From Armatimonadota bacterium (GTDB lineage Bacteria; Armatimonadota; UBA5829): a stretch of 18,121 nucleotides of DNA. Shown piece after piece: positions 8,804-17,113 of the stretch; position 1 is the first letter of the stretch; each line of letters begins with the position of its first letter. A program made the translations under genes and the position numbers. The stretch covers positions 1 through 18,121 of the forward strand of contig JAEWSK010000249.1 in NCBI GenBank assembly GCA_023398345.1, given 5' to 3'. Under the pieces are notes generated by a model. It searched no databases. It was not told the origin of the DNA and saw only the letters and a program-made list of their open reading frames with translations.

Positions 8804-9936
8804 GGACAAAGCGCAATCACTATGAAGTCCTCGGTCTTCCCAGAAATGCAACTCTCGCGCAAATCAAGCGACGCTATCGGGAACTCGTGCGCAAATATCA
8901 TCCCGACGTGGCAGTGGACAAAACTACGTCCCACCGATTGTTTTTGCAGATTAATGAAGCGTATGAGGTTTTAAAAGATGCGCCGCGGCGAAGTGCCTAT
9001 GATGAAAGCCTTGACCTTGATGAGATAATACGAGCCAAGCGCGACGCAACGCGCCAGCAGGTGCAGTCGCCAAGGTCAAGTAACTTTGCGCATTCGGCTG
9101 ATGTGCCGCATGCTCCTCGCAACATGTCGCAGCTTCTTAAAGACGCGCAGTATGCTTTTATCCAAAAGCGACTCAACGCCGCCGCGGATTTATGCAAGCA
9201 GGCGCTCGCTCTTGATCCTCGATGTGCTCGTGCAAATGCTATTCTCGGCGACATATACCGCGCCCAAGGTAAGAACGACGCTGCTATTAAGCGGTATACA
9301 TTTGCCGTCCAGTTTGATCCGACCGACTCCGACAGTCAGCAAAAGCTGCTCAAATTAGTCGGAAAGCGCGTGAACACCGGACGGGTATACGAGTCAGTCC
9401 CCAGCCCCGTGAAAATGCGCGCAGCTAACGCGTTTTGGTGGACGGTTGTATTTTTTACGATCTTCTTAGTTAAGGTCTATCCCGGCAAACCGATTTCGTG
9501 GCTTAAGATGTACATACCGCAGGTGTCTACGTGGAGTTGGAATCTTATAATATTTATGGCTGTTGCGTCGGCGGTCGGAGGGGCGATTTTAAGCGTCAAC
9601 GGATTTTTGCGGCATCCTGACGAAGAACTCGTCTTTGATAATTCCGGCGGAAGTTGGGCGATTGTGCCGGTTGGGTTCATATTGCTGATAGGATCAGGTT
9701 TTTTCTTCTTGGGCGCAGCGGGTTTTTACATATTATTTGGCGCGCTGCAAGACTCTCTGTCGAAGTCTGTTTTGACCGTATTTGGCTTGGTTATAGGCGT
9801 GGTATTTCTTTGTGCGCTATTATATGAACCTCATGCGATTAAGCAAGTATTACTTTTCGGGGGAAACGTTGCGTTTCTCTCTAGTTTGTTTGGGTGGTAT
9901 ACTGGATCGGCGCTAAAACCGTTTGGCGCTGAGTAG
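8800..9936 (+). CDS. Membrane-anchored J-domain protein with TPR repeats
   Basis: A 378-residue protein combining a DnaJ domain, tetratricopeptide repeats and a polytopic membrane part. The J-domain is at about 6-70 (HYEVLGLPRNATLAQIKRRY), with the Hsp70-activating HPD triad at residues 34-36. A charged, Ser- and Gln-containing linker follows. One to two TPR units are seen at about 112-180 (LNAAADLCKQALALDPRCAR; GKNDAAIKRYTFAVQFDPTD). Four or five hydrophobic segments come next, at about 211-226, 248-268, 286-314, 323-343 and 349-368. The Gly/Phe and zinc-finger regions of true DnaJ are absent, so it is a type III J-protein that would recruit DnaK to the membrane. Its ATG overlaps the stop of the PilC-like gene, suggesting a role in folding or assembling that membrane platform. 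This role is inference; the domain architecture is well supported. Confidence 0.88.
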   Translation: MRTKRNHYEVLGLPRNATLAQIKRRYRELVRKYHPDVAVDKTTSHRLFLQINEAYEVLKDAPRRSAYDESLDLDEIIRAKRDATRQQVQSPRSSNFAHSADVPHAPRNMSQLLKDAQYAFIQKRLNAAADLCKQALALDPRCARANAILGDIYRAQGKNDAAIKRYTFAVQFDPTDSDSQQKLLKLVGKRVNTGRVYESVPSPVKMRAANAFWWTVVFFTIFLVKVYPGKPISWLKMYIPQVSTWSWNLIIFMAVASAVGGAILSVNGFLRHPDEELVFDNSGGSWAIVPVGFILLIGSGFFFLGAAGFYILFGALQDSLSKSVLTVFGLVIGVVFLCALLYEPHAIKQVLLFGGNVAFLSSLFGWYTGSALKPFGAE

Positions 9937-9962
9937 CGTTGTGTTATTGGATGGATATCGTT

Positions 9963-10757
9963 ATGGAAAACAAGAAAATTACTGCACCTAGCTTGATTGA
10001 CATGAAAGCTCGTGGCGAAAAAATATCTATGATAACCGCCTATGGCTATCCGTGGGCGAAACTTGCTGACCAGGCAGGTGTCGATGTATTGCTCATAGGT
10101 GATTCACTGGGCATGGTCGTGCTCGGTTACGAAAATACTCTACAAGTCACGATGGAGGATATGGTGCGCCATAGCGCTGCCGTCTCTCGCGGCGCGAGCA
10201 GAGCGCTTGTCGTTGCCGATATGCCGTTTCTCTCATTTCAAGTAAGCGAGGAAGACACTATTCGCAATGCGGGCCGGTTGATTCTTGAGGGCGGCGCGCA
10301 GGCCGTAAAAGTAGAAGGCTGCGGCCATATTCTTGGTTATATTCGCCGTATGGTTGAAATTGGCATTCCGGTGATGGGGCATGTCGGCCTGACTCCGCAG
10401 TCCGTACATCAGTTTGGCGGCTTCAAAATGCAAGGCAAGGACGAAGAGAATGCTGAGCGCATTCGCCTTGAGGCGCTTGCGCTGCAAGATGCGGGCGTGT
10501 TTGCCATTGTGCTCGAAGCGATTCCAGCCGCGCTTGCAAAAGACATTACATCAAGCCTTGCAATTCCCACAATCGGCATCGGCGCAGGGCCGGATTGTGA
10601 CGGCCATGTGCTGGTCAGCCATGACATGCTTGGTCTTTATGATAAGCACGTTCCGTCGTTTGTAAAACAATACGCCGACCTCTGGAATATCACGCTCGAA
10701 GCGTTTAAAGCCTATAATCTCGACGTGAAAGAATCCCGCTACCCGGAGCGCAAATAA
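9963..10757 (+). CDS. panB: 3-methyl-2-oxobutanoate hydroxymethyltransferase
   Basis: PanB (ketopantoate hydroxymethyltransferase) adds a hydroxymethyl group from 5,10-methylenetetrahydrofolate to 2-oxoisovalerate, the first committed step to pantothenate. The 264-residue length matches the family. Landmarks are ITAYGYPWAKLADQAGVDVL, metal-site D47 in LIGDSLGMV, D86 in VADMPF, E118 in VKVEG, GHVGLTPQSVHQFGGFKMQG, the catalytic-type glutamate E185 in VLEAIP, and IPTIGIGAG. I chose the ATG at 9963 because GGATGG at 9949-9954 gives good spacing and the conserved start MENKKIT follows; an in-frame ATG at 9951 and TTG at 9939 also exist. It begins 26 nt after the J-domain gene and is followed by panC. 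Because it uses a folate cofactor, its co-occurrence with folK is biochemically sensible. Confidence 0.96.
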   Translation: MENKKITAPSLIDMKARGEKISMITAYGYPWAKLADQAGVDVLLIGDSLGMVVLGYENTLQVTMEDMVRHSAAVSRGASRALVVADMPFLSFQVSEEDTIRNAGRLILEGGAQAVKVEGCGHILGYIRRMVEIGIPVMGHVGLTPQSVHQFGGFKMQGKDEENAERIRLEALALQDAGVFAIVLEAIPAALAKDITSSLAIPTIGIGAGPDCDGHVLVSHDMLGLYDKHVPSFVKQYADLWNITLEAFKAYNLDVKESRYPERK

Positions 10758-10828
10758 AATCCGAGTGCAAAGAGATTAACGCTTCCGATGGCTAGATTAC
10801 AGCCTGAAAATATATTGAGGAATAGAAA

Positions 10829-11671
10829 ATGCTGGTTCATAAAATATCCGAAGTCCGCGAACAAGTTGCAGGTGCACGAAAAGAGGGCAAGACCGTCGGT
10901 CTCGTGCTCACAATGGGCGCACTGCATGAGGGGCACTTAACCCTTGTTCGACGGGCACGCGAGCAGTGCGATTTTGTGGGCGTCAGCATATTTGTAAACC
11001 CAACTCAGTTTGGCCCTTCGGAAGATTTCAATCGCTATCCCCGAACGCTCGATTCCGACTCATCTCTGTGTAACGAGGCGGGTGTAGACTTGATATTTGC
11101 ACCGGATGTGCATGAAATGTATGCTGAGGGATTCGATACTTGGGTCGAAGTCGGCGGTGTGAGCCGGATGCTCGAAGGCGAGTCTCGGCCCACTCACTTT
11201 CGCGGTGTTGCGACCGTCTGCCTGAAGCTTTTTAACATATTTCAGCCCGACCGCGCCTACTACGGTCAAAAGGACTATCAGCAGCTTCAAGTGATTCGAA
11301 AGATGGCTCGCGATTTGAATTTGCCGCTCGAAGTCGTATCAGTTGAAATCGTTCGCGAGTCCGACGGTCTGGCGATGTCCTCGCGCAATCGCTATTTATC
11401 TTTCGATGAGCGCAAGGCTGCGCTAATACTCAGCAAATCGCTTGATGAAGCAAAGTCTGCGTTTGATTCAGGTGAACGAAACATGGACGCTATATCATCG
11501 CTAGTTCAAGCTCGCCTCGACTCTGAGTCGCTTGCAAAAACTGAGTACGCTGTAATTGTCGATGCCGAGACTTTGCTTCCTGTCGAGGCTATTACACGTC
11601 CAGCCGTTGTACTTCTTGCCGTGCGCATAGGCGCGACGCGGCTGATTGACAATATGCTTTTAATTCCGTGA
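10829..11671 (+). CDS. panC: Pantothenate synthetase (pantoate--beta-alanine ligase)
   Basis: PanC condenses pantoate with beta-alanine using ATP, through a pantoyl-adenylate, to make pantothenate. The 280-residue length is standard. Conserved elements are the HIGH-like TMGALHEGHLTLV (histidines 33 and 36), FVNPTQFGPSEDFNRYPR, the pantoate/ATP-site segment RPTHFRGVATV, YYGQKDYQQ near 144-152, and the KMSKS-like LAMSSRNRYL (183-187). The ATG at 10829 is supported by GAGG about 9 nt upstream and by the family start. The 71-nt gap after panB holds no recognised terminator, so both genes are probably on one transcript. No panD (aspartate decarboxylase) is visible, so beta-alanine must come from a gene elsewhere. 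Confidence 0.97.
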   Translation: MLVHKISEVREQVAGARKEGKTVGLVLTMGALHEGHLTLVRRAREQCDFVGVSIFVNPTQFGPSEDFNRYPRTLDSDSSLCNEAGVDLIFAPDVHEMYAEGFDTWVEVGGVSRMLEGESRPTHFRGVATVCLKLFNIFQPDRAYYGQKDYQQLQVIRKMARDLNLPLEVVSVEIVRESDGLAMSSRNRYLSFDERKAALILSKSLDEAKSAFDSGERNMDAISSLVQARLDSESLAKTEYAVIVDAETLLPVEAITRPAVVLLAVRIGATRLIDNMLLIP

Positions 11672-11703
11672 CTGCCTGCATTCAAAAATGAGTATAATCA
11701 CGA

Positions 11704-11735
11704 AAAAGCGCGACTTTCTTGCCGCTTTTCTTCTC
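11704..11735 (+). terminator. Weak candidate terminator after panC
   Basis: AAAAGCG at 11704-11710 and CGCTTTT at 11723-11729 form a 7-bp stem around a 12-nt loop, followed by CTTCTC, which is T-rich but interrupted. It lies about 30 nt after the panC stop. It overlaps the -35 element of the next promoter, so the repeat may instead be incidental to that promoter. Confidence 0.35.
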
Positions 11736-11747
11736 TTGAGTTAGAAT
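11719..11747 (+). promoter_or_regulatory. Sigma70-type promoter of the flavoprotein gene, probably leaderless
   Basis: TTGCCG (11719-11724) and TAGAAT (11742-11747) are separated by 17 nt. A start 7 nt after the -10 element falls on or next to the A of the ATG at 11754. The bases before the ATG contain no clear Shine-Dalgarno sequence. Confidence 0.6.
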
Positions 11748-11753
11748 ATACTC

Positions 11754-13805
11754 ATGCGATCATTTAGATTACTGAACAACACCAATCAGACCGTGCCGCC
11801 TGAAGCGCCGGTCTATGTTTTTAACACTATTATTGTCGGGTCAGGCGCTGCTGGGATGAATTGCGCTGTGCATCTCTATGAGTTTATGGCGCGCAATGGC
11901 GTCGAGTGTCCGGAGCAGCGCGTTGCTATCGTTACTGCCGGGGTGGGGCTCGGCGCGTCTCGTATGAGCGGTTCCGACAAACAGACCTACTACAAGCTCG
12001 GTACCAGCCCGACCGTAGCCGATTCCGCGATGGATTTCGCTAAAACTCTAACGGCATTTGGCGGCTGTCACGGTGATGTTGCGCTTGCCGAGGGCGAGAG
12101 CGCACTGAGGGAGTTTTATCACCTTGTGCAGGCTGGCGTTCCGTTCCCGCACGACCCGGAAGGCGCTTATATTGGCTACAAGACAGATCATGATCCCTAC
12201 GAGCGTGCGACTTCAGCCGGCCCAAAGACATCAAAATACATGAGCGATTGCCTTCAATCCCAAACCGATCGCTACGGCATTCGCATATTCGACCGTCAAG
12301 AACTTGCGCATCTTCTCAAAAATGACGAGGGTAAGATCGTAGGCATTGTCACTCTCGACCAGACCCGCCTGGACGATCCCAGCTTAGGCCTGACAGTTTT
12401 TCTATGCGAAAATATCGTGTTGGCGGCCGGTGGCCCGGGCGCTCTTTATGAAGTCAGCGTCTATCCCGAAGGCCAAACCGGCATCCACGGCATCGCACTA
12501 GCTGCAGGCCTCAAAGCGCATAACCTCACCGAACTGCAATTTGGGTTGGCCTCGACCAAGTTTCGCTGGAACGTCTCCGGCACATATATGCAGGTCATTC
12601 CACGAATATTTTCGACCGACGAAAACGGTGGCGATGAGCGAGAGTTTCTTGCGCCGCACTTCGATTCGACCGCGAAGATGGCTACAAATATATTTCTTAA
12701 GGGCTATCAGTGGCCGTTCGACCCGCAGCGCATCACAAACCAGCAGTCTTCGCTAATAGATGTGCTTGTTTACTATGAAACCCAGATACTAAAGCGCCGC
12801 GTTTTCATGGACTTCACGCAAAATCCCATTCCCGGAGAGGGCAAGGAACCGTTTGATCTGAACGCAATGGAGGAGGAGGCGCTTGTTTACCTTCAGCGAA
12901 ACGAAGCGCTCCAGCCTACGCCAATTGAGCGCCTTGATTTTATGAACCCGCTCGCAATTGATATTTATACTGAGCACAATATCGACATTCGCACTGAGCC
13001 TTTGGAAATAAATGTCTGCGCGCAGCACCACAACGGCGGATTTGTTGTGGACAAGTGGTGGCAGTCGAACATAGCGCACACGTTTATTATTGGTGAAATG
13101 GCAGGCACGCACGGAGTTAAGCGACCTGGCGGATCGGCTCTTAACGCCGGTCAGGCTGGCGGACTGCGTGCGGCCGAGTATATCGCAAACGTCTATGGCG
13201 CTGATCTTCCGTCATCAGATATATCCGATTCGCTCGCGGATCAAATAGCGGCAGTTTATGCGAAGACATCATACTTGACGGCCAACTCGACGGGCATTTC
13301 GCCGGATGAAGCTATATCAATTATCCAGCGCAACATGTCGCTTTACGGCAGCTATATAAGGCAAATCGAAACGGCTAACTCTGCAAAAGAAAAAGCGATA
13401 AACCTATACAAAAAACTGCGTCAAGGTGATATTAAGCTATCAAAGCGCAGTGACCTTATCAAAGCCATTCGTGCTGAACATCTTGCTCTTGCGCAAGTAG
13501 CATTTCTCGACGGCATCGTCGAATATATACAGTCAGGCGGTGGCAGCCGCGGTTCGTTTATGATTATTCGCGAGGACGGCGACATCATTTCGCCCGATCT
13601 TATCAACCCGGCCACTGGAGAACCGTTTAAGTTTGTTGCCGAAAACTTGGACTTGCGCGCTACTGTCGCTGAAATCGAACTTACTTCTATAGATGACGCG
13701 GCCTTTAAATTTATCCGCGTTCCCGTCCGTCCGATACCCGAACGCGATGATGCGTTTGAGCTCGCTTGGACTGCATTTAGAAACGGGGAAGTTTACCGCC
13801 GTTAA
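11754..13805 (+). CDS. FAD-dependent oxidoreductase, succinate dehydrogenase/fumarate reductase flavoprotein superfamily
   Basis: A 683-residue flavoprotein. The dinucleotide fold is at the N-terminus (IIVGSGAAGMNCAVHLYEF; GSGAAG at 29-34). A second FAD-contact segment follows (NIVLAAGGPGALYE at about 220-233, then TGIHGIALAAGLKAHNLTEL). Near residue 420 comes NVCAQHHNGGFVVDKWW, and then IIGEMAGTHGVKRPGGSAL with NAGQAGGLRAAEYI, which matches the HGANRLGGNSL region of SdhA/FrdA/NadB proteins. The usual FAD-linking or near-FAD histidine region is instead SRMSGSDKQTYYKLG, so FAD is probably bound non-covalently. No signal peptide, iron-sulphur subunit or membrane anchor is visible, so a cytosolic soluble enzyme is likely. 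The substrate is unknown; L-aspartate oxidase is possible, but no nadA or nadC is adjacent and the protein is longer than NadB. It appears monocistronic, with a terminator-like repeat upstream and a separate ribosome-binding site for the next gene. Confidence 0.82.
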   Translation: MRSFRLLNNTNQTVPPEAPVYVFNTIIVGSGAAGMNCAVHLYEFMARNGVECPEQRVAIVTAGVGLGASRMSGSDKQTYYKLGTSPTVADSAMDFAKTLTAFGGCHGDVALAEGESALREFYHLVQAGVPFPHDPEGAYIGYKTDHDPYERATSAGPKTSKYMSDCLQSQTDRYGIRIFDRQELAHLLKNDEGKIVGIVTLDQTRLDDPSLGLTVFLCENIVLAAGGPGALYEVSVYPEGQTGIHGIALAAGLKAHNLTELQFGLASTKFRWNVSGTYMQVIPRIFSTDENGGDEREFLAPHFDSTAKMATNIFLKGYQWPFDPQRITNQQSSLIDVLVYYETQILKRRVFMDFTQNPIPGEGKEPFDLNAMEEEALVYLQRNEALQPTPIERLDFMNPLAIDIYTEHNIDIRTEPLEINVCAQHHNGGFVVDKWWQSNIAHTFIIGEMAGTHGVKRPGGSALNAGQAGGLRAAEYIANVYGADLPSSDISDSLADQIAAVYAKTSYLTANSTGISPDEAISIIQRNMSLYGSYIRQIETANSAKEKAINLYKKLRQGDIKLSKRSDLIKAIRAEHLALAQVAFLDGIVEYIQSGGGSRGSFMIIREDGDIISPDLINPATGEPFKFVAENLDLRATVAEIELTSIDDAAFKFIRVPVRPIPERDDAFELAWTAFRNGEVYRR

Positions 13806-13861
13806 TTCCAACTATGTTTTCTTGCCGTATTTCTGTCGTGAATAGACAATGAGGTGTTTTT

Positions 13862-16800
13862 ATGAACAGAACTAAAATTGCGCTTTTGGTCTTGATTTTG
13901 TGTTTGATTTCATCAGTGGCCAATTGTACAACCGACAAACTGACTATGCTCAAAGACATAGTCGAGCTTCATTTTGCCTACAATGCAGGCGATGTGCCAA
14001 ATGCCCAAAGCCCCACGTTTGACGATTCTTCTTGGAAAGTCAGCGAGGCCAAAGAGTTGGATTGGGGTTATGACTCTACTGCATGGTTTCGCACGACGAT
14101 TACAGTTCCAGACAAAATCGCTGGTGTGTCGACTGCAGGCAGAAAAATTACGTTCAAATGCGGCATTGACGATGATGGCGTAATTTATGTCAACGGCAAA
14201 GAATGCCAAAAGTTTCACTGGGACCAAGGCAATATCGTCCTTACCGAAAGCGCTGTTGGCGGTGAGAAGTTTGTAATTGCTATCAAGGGCATAAACACCT
14301 TCATTACCGGACGGCTATTGTTTGCAGAGCTAACATACTCAGGTTTTGAAGATGTCGTATCAACAGTGAAAGCTATCGTTGACACTCATCATTCTGTCAC
14401 GCTGCTTTGCGATGCAATCGGTACAGACGAGTCCGCGCAGTATGCATCTCGCCTTTCTGCTGCGATGGATCAGTTGAATATGGCTGCGCTTGAATCCGAT
14501 GATAATGCTTTGTTCGAGGCTTCAGCAAAGGAGTGCTTGGATGAAGTTACTAAAATCAATGCAGATTTGAGCAAGCGCTTTACTATCTCCTTAATTGGCC
14601 ATGCTCACATTGACCTTGCGTGGCTATGGATGTGGTCGGAGACTGTTGACGTTTGCAAAAACACATTTTCCACAGTCTGCAACCTGATGGATCAGTATCC
14701 GTTTGTATTTGCCCAAAGCCAGGCTGCCGCCTATGATGAGATGAAGCGCAGCTATCCTGAGATCTATGCTAAGATCAAGGAGCGTGTCAAGCGCGGGCAG
14801 TGGGATGTTTCGACTGCCATAATGTGGAGCGAGGGCGATACTAACATGTCCTCGGGCGAGGGCATTTTGCGCTCGATGCTGCTGGCAAATAGATTTATAA
14901 AAAGCGAGTTCGGCGTCGACCCAACAGTCGGTTGGCTTCCTGATAACTTCGGCCATGTATGGACTCTTCCGCAGATGTTTTCAAAAAGTGGTGTCAACTC
15001 CCTATGCTTTATGCGCTGCGGGATTGGAAAACCAGTGTTTTGGATGGAGTCGCCCGACGGTTCAAGAATACTTGCCTATAACTTTGCCGACTACAATGGC
15101 GGCATTGATCCCACTGCCGTTACTGCGGGCGTACGTGATTTTGCAGTACAGACCGGCATACGTGATTTTATGAAACCGTTTGGGGTAGGCGATCACGGCG
15201 GTGGCCCTACGAAAGAGATGCTGGATGTTGCCACCGCAATGCAACAGCGCAACGATTGTCCCAATGTGCAATATAGCACTGTGCCCGATTATCTAAATCG
15301 ATTGGCCAAATCTGCTAGCAAAGCGCCGGTTCATGTAGGTGAGCTTAATCCCGTCTTTGAAGGTTGCTACACTTCGCATGCCGATGCGAAACGCGCCAAC
15401 CGCGATTGTGAAAACAAGCTTGCTGCGTCTGAAGCATTTTCATCAATTGCTATGAGCTATGGCGTCGATTATCCAAAAGAAGATTTTGAATACTCTTGGA
15501 AGAGAACTTGCTTTAACGAGTTTCACGATATTCTTTGCGGCAGCGGCATTCATGGCATCTACGATGACACCAATCGAGATCATTCTGAAGTCGTGAAGCG
15601 CACAAGTGCTGCAAAAGAAGTTGCGCTGAGTGCAATCGCGTCGAAAGTGAACACAAAAGGCCCGGGCGTCCCAATAATAGTCTTTAATCCGCTTGCCTGG
15701 ACTCGCACCGATCCAGTCACCGTGAACTCACCGTTTGCCGGTCAAAATACCAACGTCCGCATTACCGACGCATCCGGCAAAAAGTATCCTGCACGGAGTT
15801 TGGGCGACAAACTTTGCTTTACGGCGCGCGATGTTCCGGCAATGGGCTATAAAGTCTTTTGGGCGAACCGAGTTAGTGAGTCAGTTAAAAGCGGAGTTTC
15901 GTTTGATGGCTCTGTGATTGCCAACCAGTATTTTAGAGTAAAAATCGATCCTACCCTTGGCGTCATCACTGGAATTTACGATAAGCTAAACGGACGCAGC
16001 GTGATGGCTCCGCAGCAGCAGTCGGCTGTTCTTCAAATACTGACTGAGGCACCCGCGGTCATGTCCTCATGGATAATTGGCGGCATCGTCGGAACAAAAG
16101 ACTTGGTTGGGCAGAGCGAGGTCGTGCGGATCGACGGCGGGCCGGCAAAGGTCTCCGTATCATTCGACCACAGTTATAGCAACTCGCTGTTCACGCAGGA
16201 AGTTACACTATACGATGACGTTCCGCGTATCGACATTAAGTTGACGGCGGATTGGCATGAGCCATGGGCCGAAGGAAAGCTCGCGCCGATGCTCAAAGCG
16301 GCTTTTTCAGCCAATCTCAATAACCCCAAGGCGACATTCGATATTCCGTTTGGAAGTATCGAGCGTCCACGTAACGGCAGCGAAGTCGTCGCGCAAAAGT
16401 GGATCGATATTTCCGATCCAAATTATGGCGTGAGTTTGCTCAACGATTGCAAATATGGCTTCGATGTAAAGGACAACACGATGCGCATATCGCTGTTGCG
16501 CTCATCATATTCGCCCGATCCGAACCCGGACGAAGGCGTTCACGAGGTGACATACTCGCTTTATCCACATGCAGGCGATTGGCGTGCAGCCGGAACGGTT
16601 AAGAAAGGTTACGAACTAAATGAGCCGCTAGAGGCGCGTGTCGTGACCGCTCATCCCGGGAAGCTGCCTGTGTCAAAGTCCTATGTGTCCGTATTGCAAT
16701 CGAACATCACCGTGACGGCGCTTAAAAAGGCCGCCGATGATGACAACTACATCATTCGGTTCTACGAATCGCATGGCAAATCGGGACAAGTGACTGTAAA

Positions 16801-16942
16801 GACCGGCCTACCTGTGAAATTCTATGCCGAAACCGATCCTTTGGAGCGGCAAATCGGCAAAAAATTGCCCATAAAAGACGGCAAGTTTTCCGTCAAGACC
16901 GGAAAGCATGAGATCAGAACATATAAGCTATTTGCAAAATAG
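13862..16942 (+). CDS. Exported glycoside hydrolase family 38 protein (alpha-mannosidase type)
   Basis: A 1026-residue protein with a clear signal peptide (KIALLVLILCLISSVA, residues 5-20). An N-terminal beta-sandwich, probably galactose-binding-like, spans about 45-160 (FDDSSWKVSEAKELDWGY; GIDDDGVIYVNGKE). The GH38 catalytic domain follows: GHAHIDLAWLWMW gives zinc ligands H249 and D251, GWLPDNFGHVWTLPQM gives the nucleophile/zinc aspartate D361, and GVGDHGGGPT gives H445. A helical three-helix region and C-terminal beta-sandwiches follow (VIVFNPLAWTRTDPV at about 606-620), as in the family. Retaining alpha-mannosidases of GH38 cleave mannosides with a zinc ion; which linkage is used here is unknown. 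All expected zinc ligands are present, so it should be active. The ATG is preceded by GAGGTG with 5-nt spacing. It is a single cistron followed by a strong terminator. No sugar transporter or regulator is nearby. It acts outside the cytoplasm. Confidence 0.9.
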   Translation: MNRTKIALLVLILCLISSVANCTTDKLTMLKDIVELHFAYNAGDVPNAQSPTFDDSSWKVSEAKELDWGYDSTAWFRTTITVPDKIAGVSTAGRKITFKCGIDDDGVIYVNGKECQKFHWDQGNIVLTESAVGGEKFVIAIKGINTFITGRLLFAELTYSGFEDVVSTVKAIVDTHHSVTLLCDAIGTDESAQYASRLSAAMDQLNMAALESDDNALFEASAKECLDEVTKINADLSKRFTISLIGHAHIDLAWLWMWSETVDVCKNTFSTVCNLMDQYPFVFAQSQAAAYDEMKRSYPEIYAKIKERVKRGQWDVSTAIMWSEGDTNMSSGEGILRSMLLANRFIKSEFGVDPTVGWLPDNFGHVWTLPQMFSKSGVNSLCFMRCGIGKPVFWMESPDGSRILAYNFADYNGGIDPTAVTAGVRDFAVQTGIRDFMKPFGVGDHGGGPTKEMLDVATAMQQRNDCPNVQYSTVPDYLNRLAKSASKAPVHVGELNPVFEGCYTSHADAKRANRDCENKLAASEAFSSIAMSYGVDYPKEDFEYSWKRTCFNEFHDILCGSGIHGIYDDTNRDHSEVVKRTSAAKEVALSAIASKVNTKGPGVPIIVFNPLAWTRTDPVTVNSPFAGQNTNVRITDASGKKYPARSLGDKLCFTARDVPAMGYKVFWANRVSESVKSGVSFDGSVIANQYFRVKIDPTLGVITGIYDKLNGRSVMAPQQQSAVLQILTEAPAVMSSWIIGGIVGTKDLVGQSEVVRIDGGPAKVSVSFDHSYSNSLFTQEVTLYDDVPRIDIKLTADWHEPWAEGKLAPMLKAAFSANLNNPKATFDIPFGSIERPRNGSEVVAQKWIDISDPNYGVSLLNDCKYGFDVKDNTMRISLLRSSYSPDPNPDEGVHEVTYSLYPHAGDWRAAGTVKKGYELNEPLEARVVTAHPGKLPVSKSYVSVLQSNITVTALKKAADDDNYIIRFYESHGKSGQVTVKTGLPVKFYAETDPLERQIGKKLPIKDGKFSVKTGKHEIRTYKLFAK

Positions 16943-16967
16943 CTGCTTGAGGGCATACAGAGTTTGC

Positions 16968-17010
16968 GGGGCGGACGCTGGAGGATGATCGTCCGCCCCT
17001 CTGCTTTTTT
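16968..17010 (+). terminator. Intrinsic terminator of the GH38 gene
   Basis: A perfect 10-bp GC-rich inverted repeat, GGGGCGGACG at 16968-16977 and CGTCCGCCCC at 16990-16999, surrounds a 12-nt loop. A run of six T follows at 17005-17010. It lies 25 nt after the GH38 stop. Confidence 0.9.
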
Positions 17011-17045
17011 CGGACGGGGGTTATTGGCTAATTTAATCTTATTTT

Positions 17046-17113
17046 GATCCGTGCTGCGGAGACTATCCTGAGTCAGTTTTTCGCAGCTTCCGCGCGCGGC
17101 CACAGCACGGATC
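17046..17113. repeat. 11-bp perfect inverted repeat with 46-nt spacer
   Basis: GATCCGTGCTG (17046-17056) is exactly repeated inverted as CAGCACGGATC (17103-17113). The spacer carries competing shorter complements to the left arm: GCTGCG (17053-17058) with CGCAGC (17082-17087), and GCGGA (17056-17060) with TCCGC (17089-17093). Alternative folds are therefore possible. No T tract follows on either strand, so it is not a simple terminator. Function unknown. Confidence 0.7.

Noticed and set aside
9939..9962. TTG 9939 or ATG 9951 as the panB start
   Set aside because: ATG 9963 has a well-spaced GGATGG and begins the conserved protein; the other starts cannot be fully excluded.
13822..13850. Promoter for the GH38 gene (TTGCCG with GACAAT, 17-nt spacer)
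   Set aside because: The -10 is poor and no other support is visible. The 56-nt gap probably has some promoter, but this one cannot be claimed.
13862..13930. Lipoprotein signal in the GH38 protein (VANC at residues 19-22)
   Set aside because: Asn directly before the Cys is not accepted by the usual lipobox, so an ordinary signal peptide is more likely.
15125..15172. A short direct repeat (TACGTGATTTT twice) in the GH38 gene
   Set aside because: It encodes VRDF and IRDF in frame and is explained by the protein sequence.
16555..16575. A DnaA-box-like TTATCCACA
   Set aside because: It is a single copy inside the GH38 coding sequence, with no cluster or AT-rich unwinding region.
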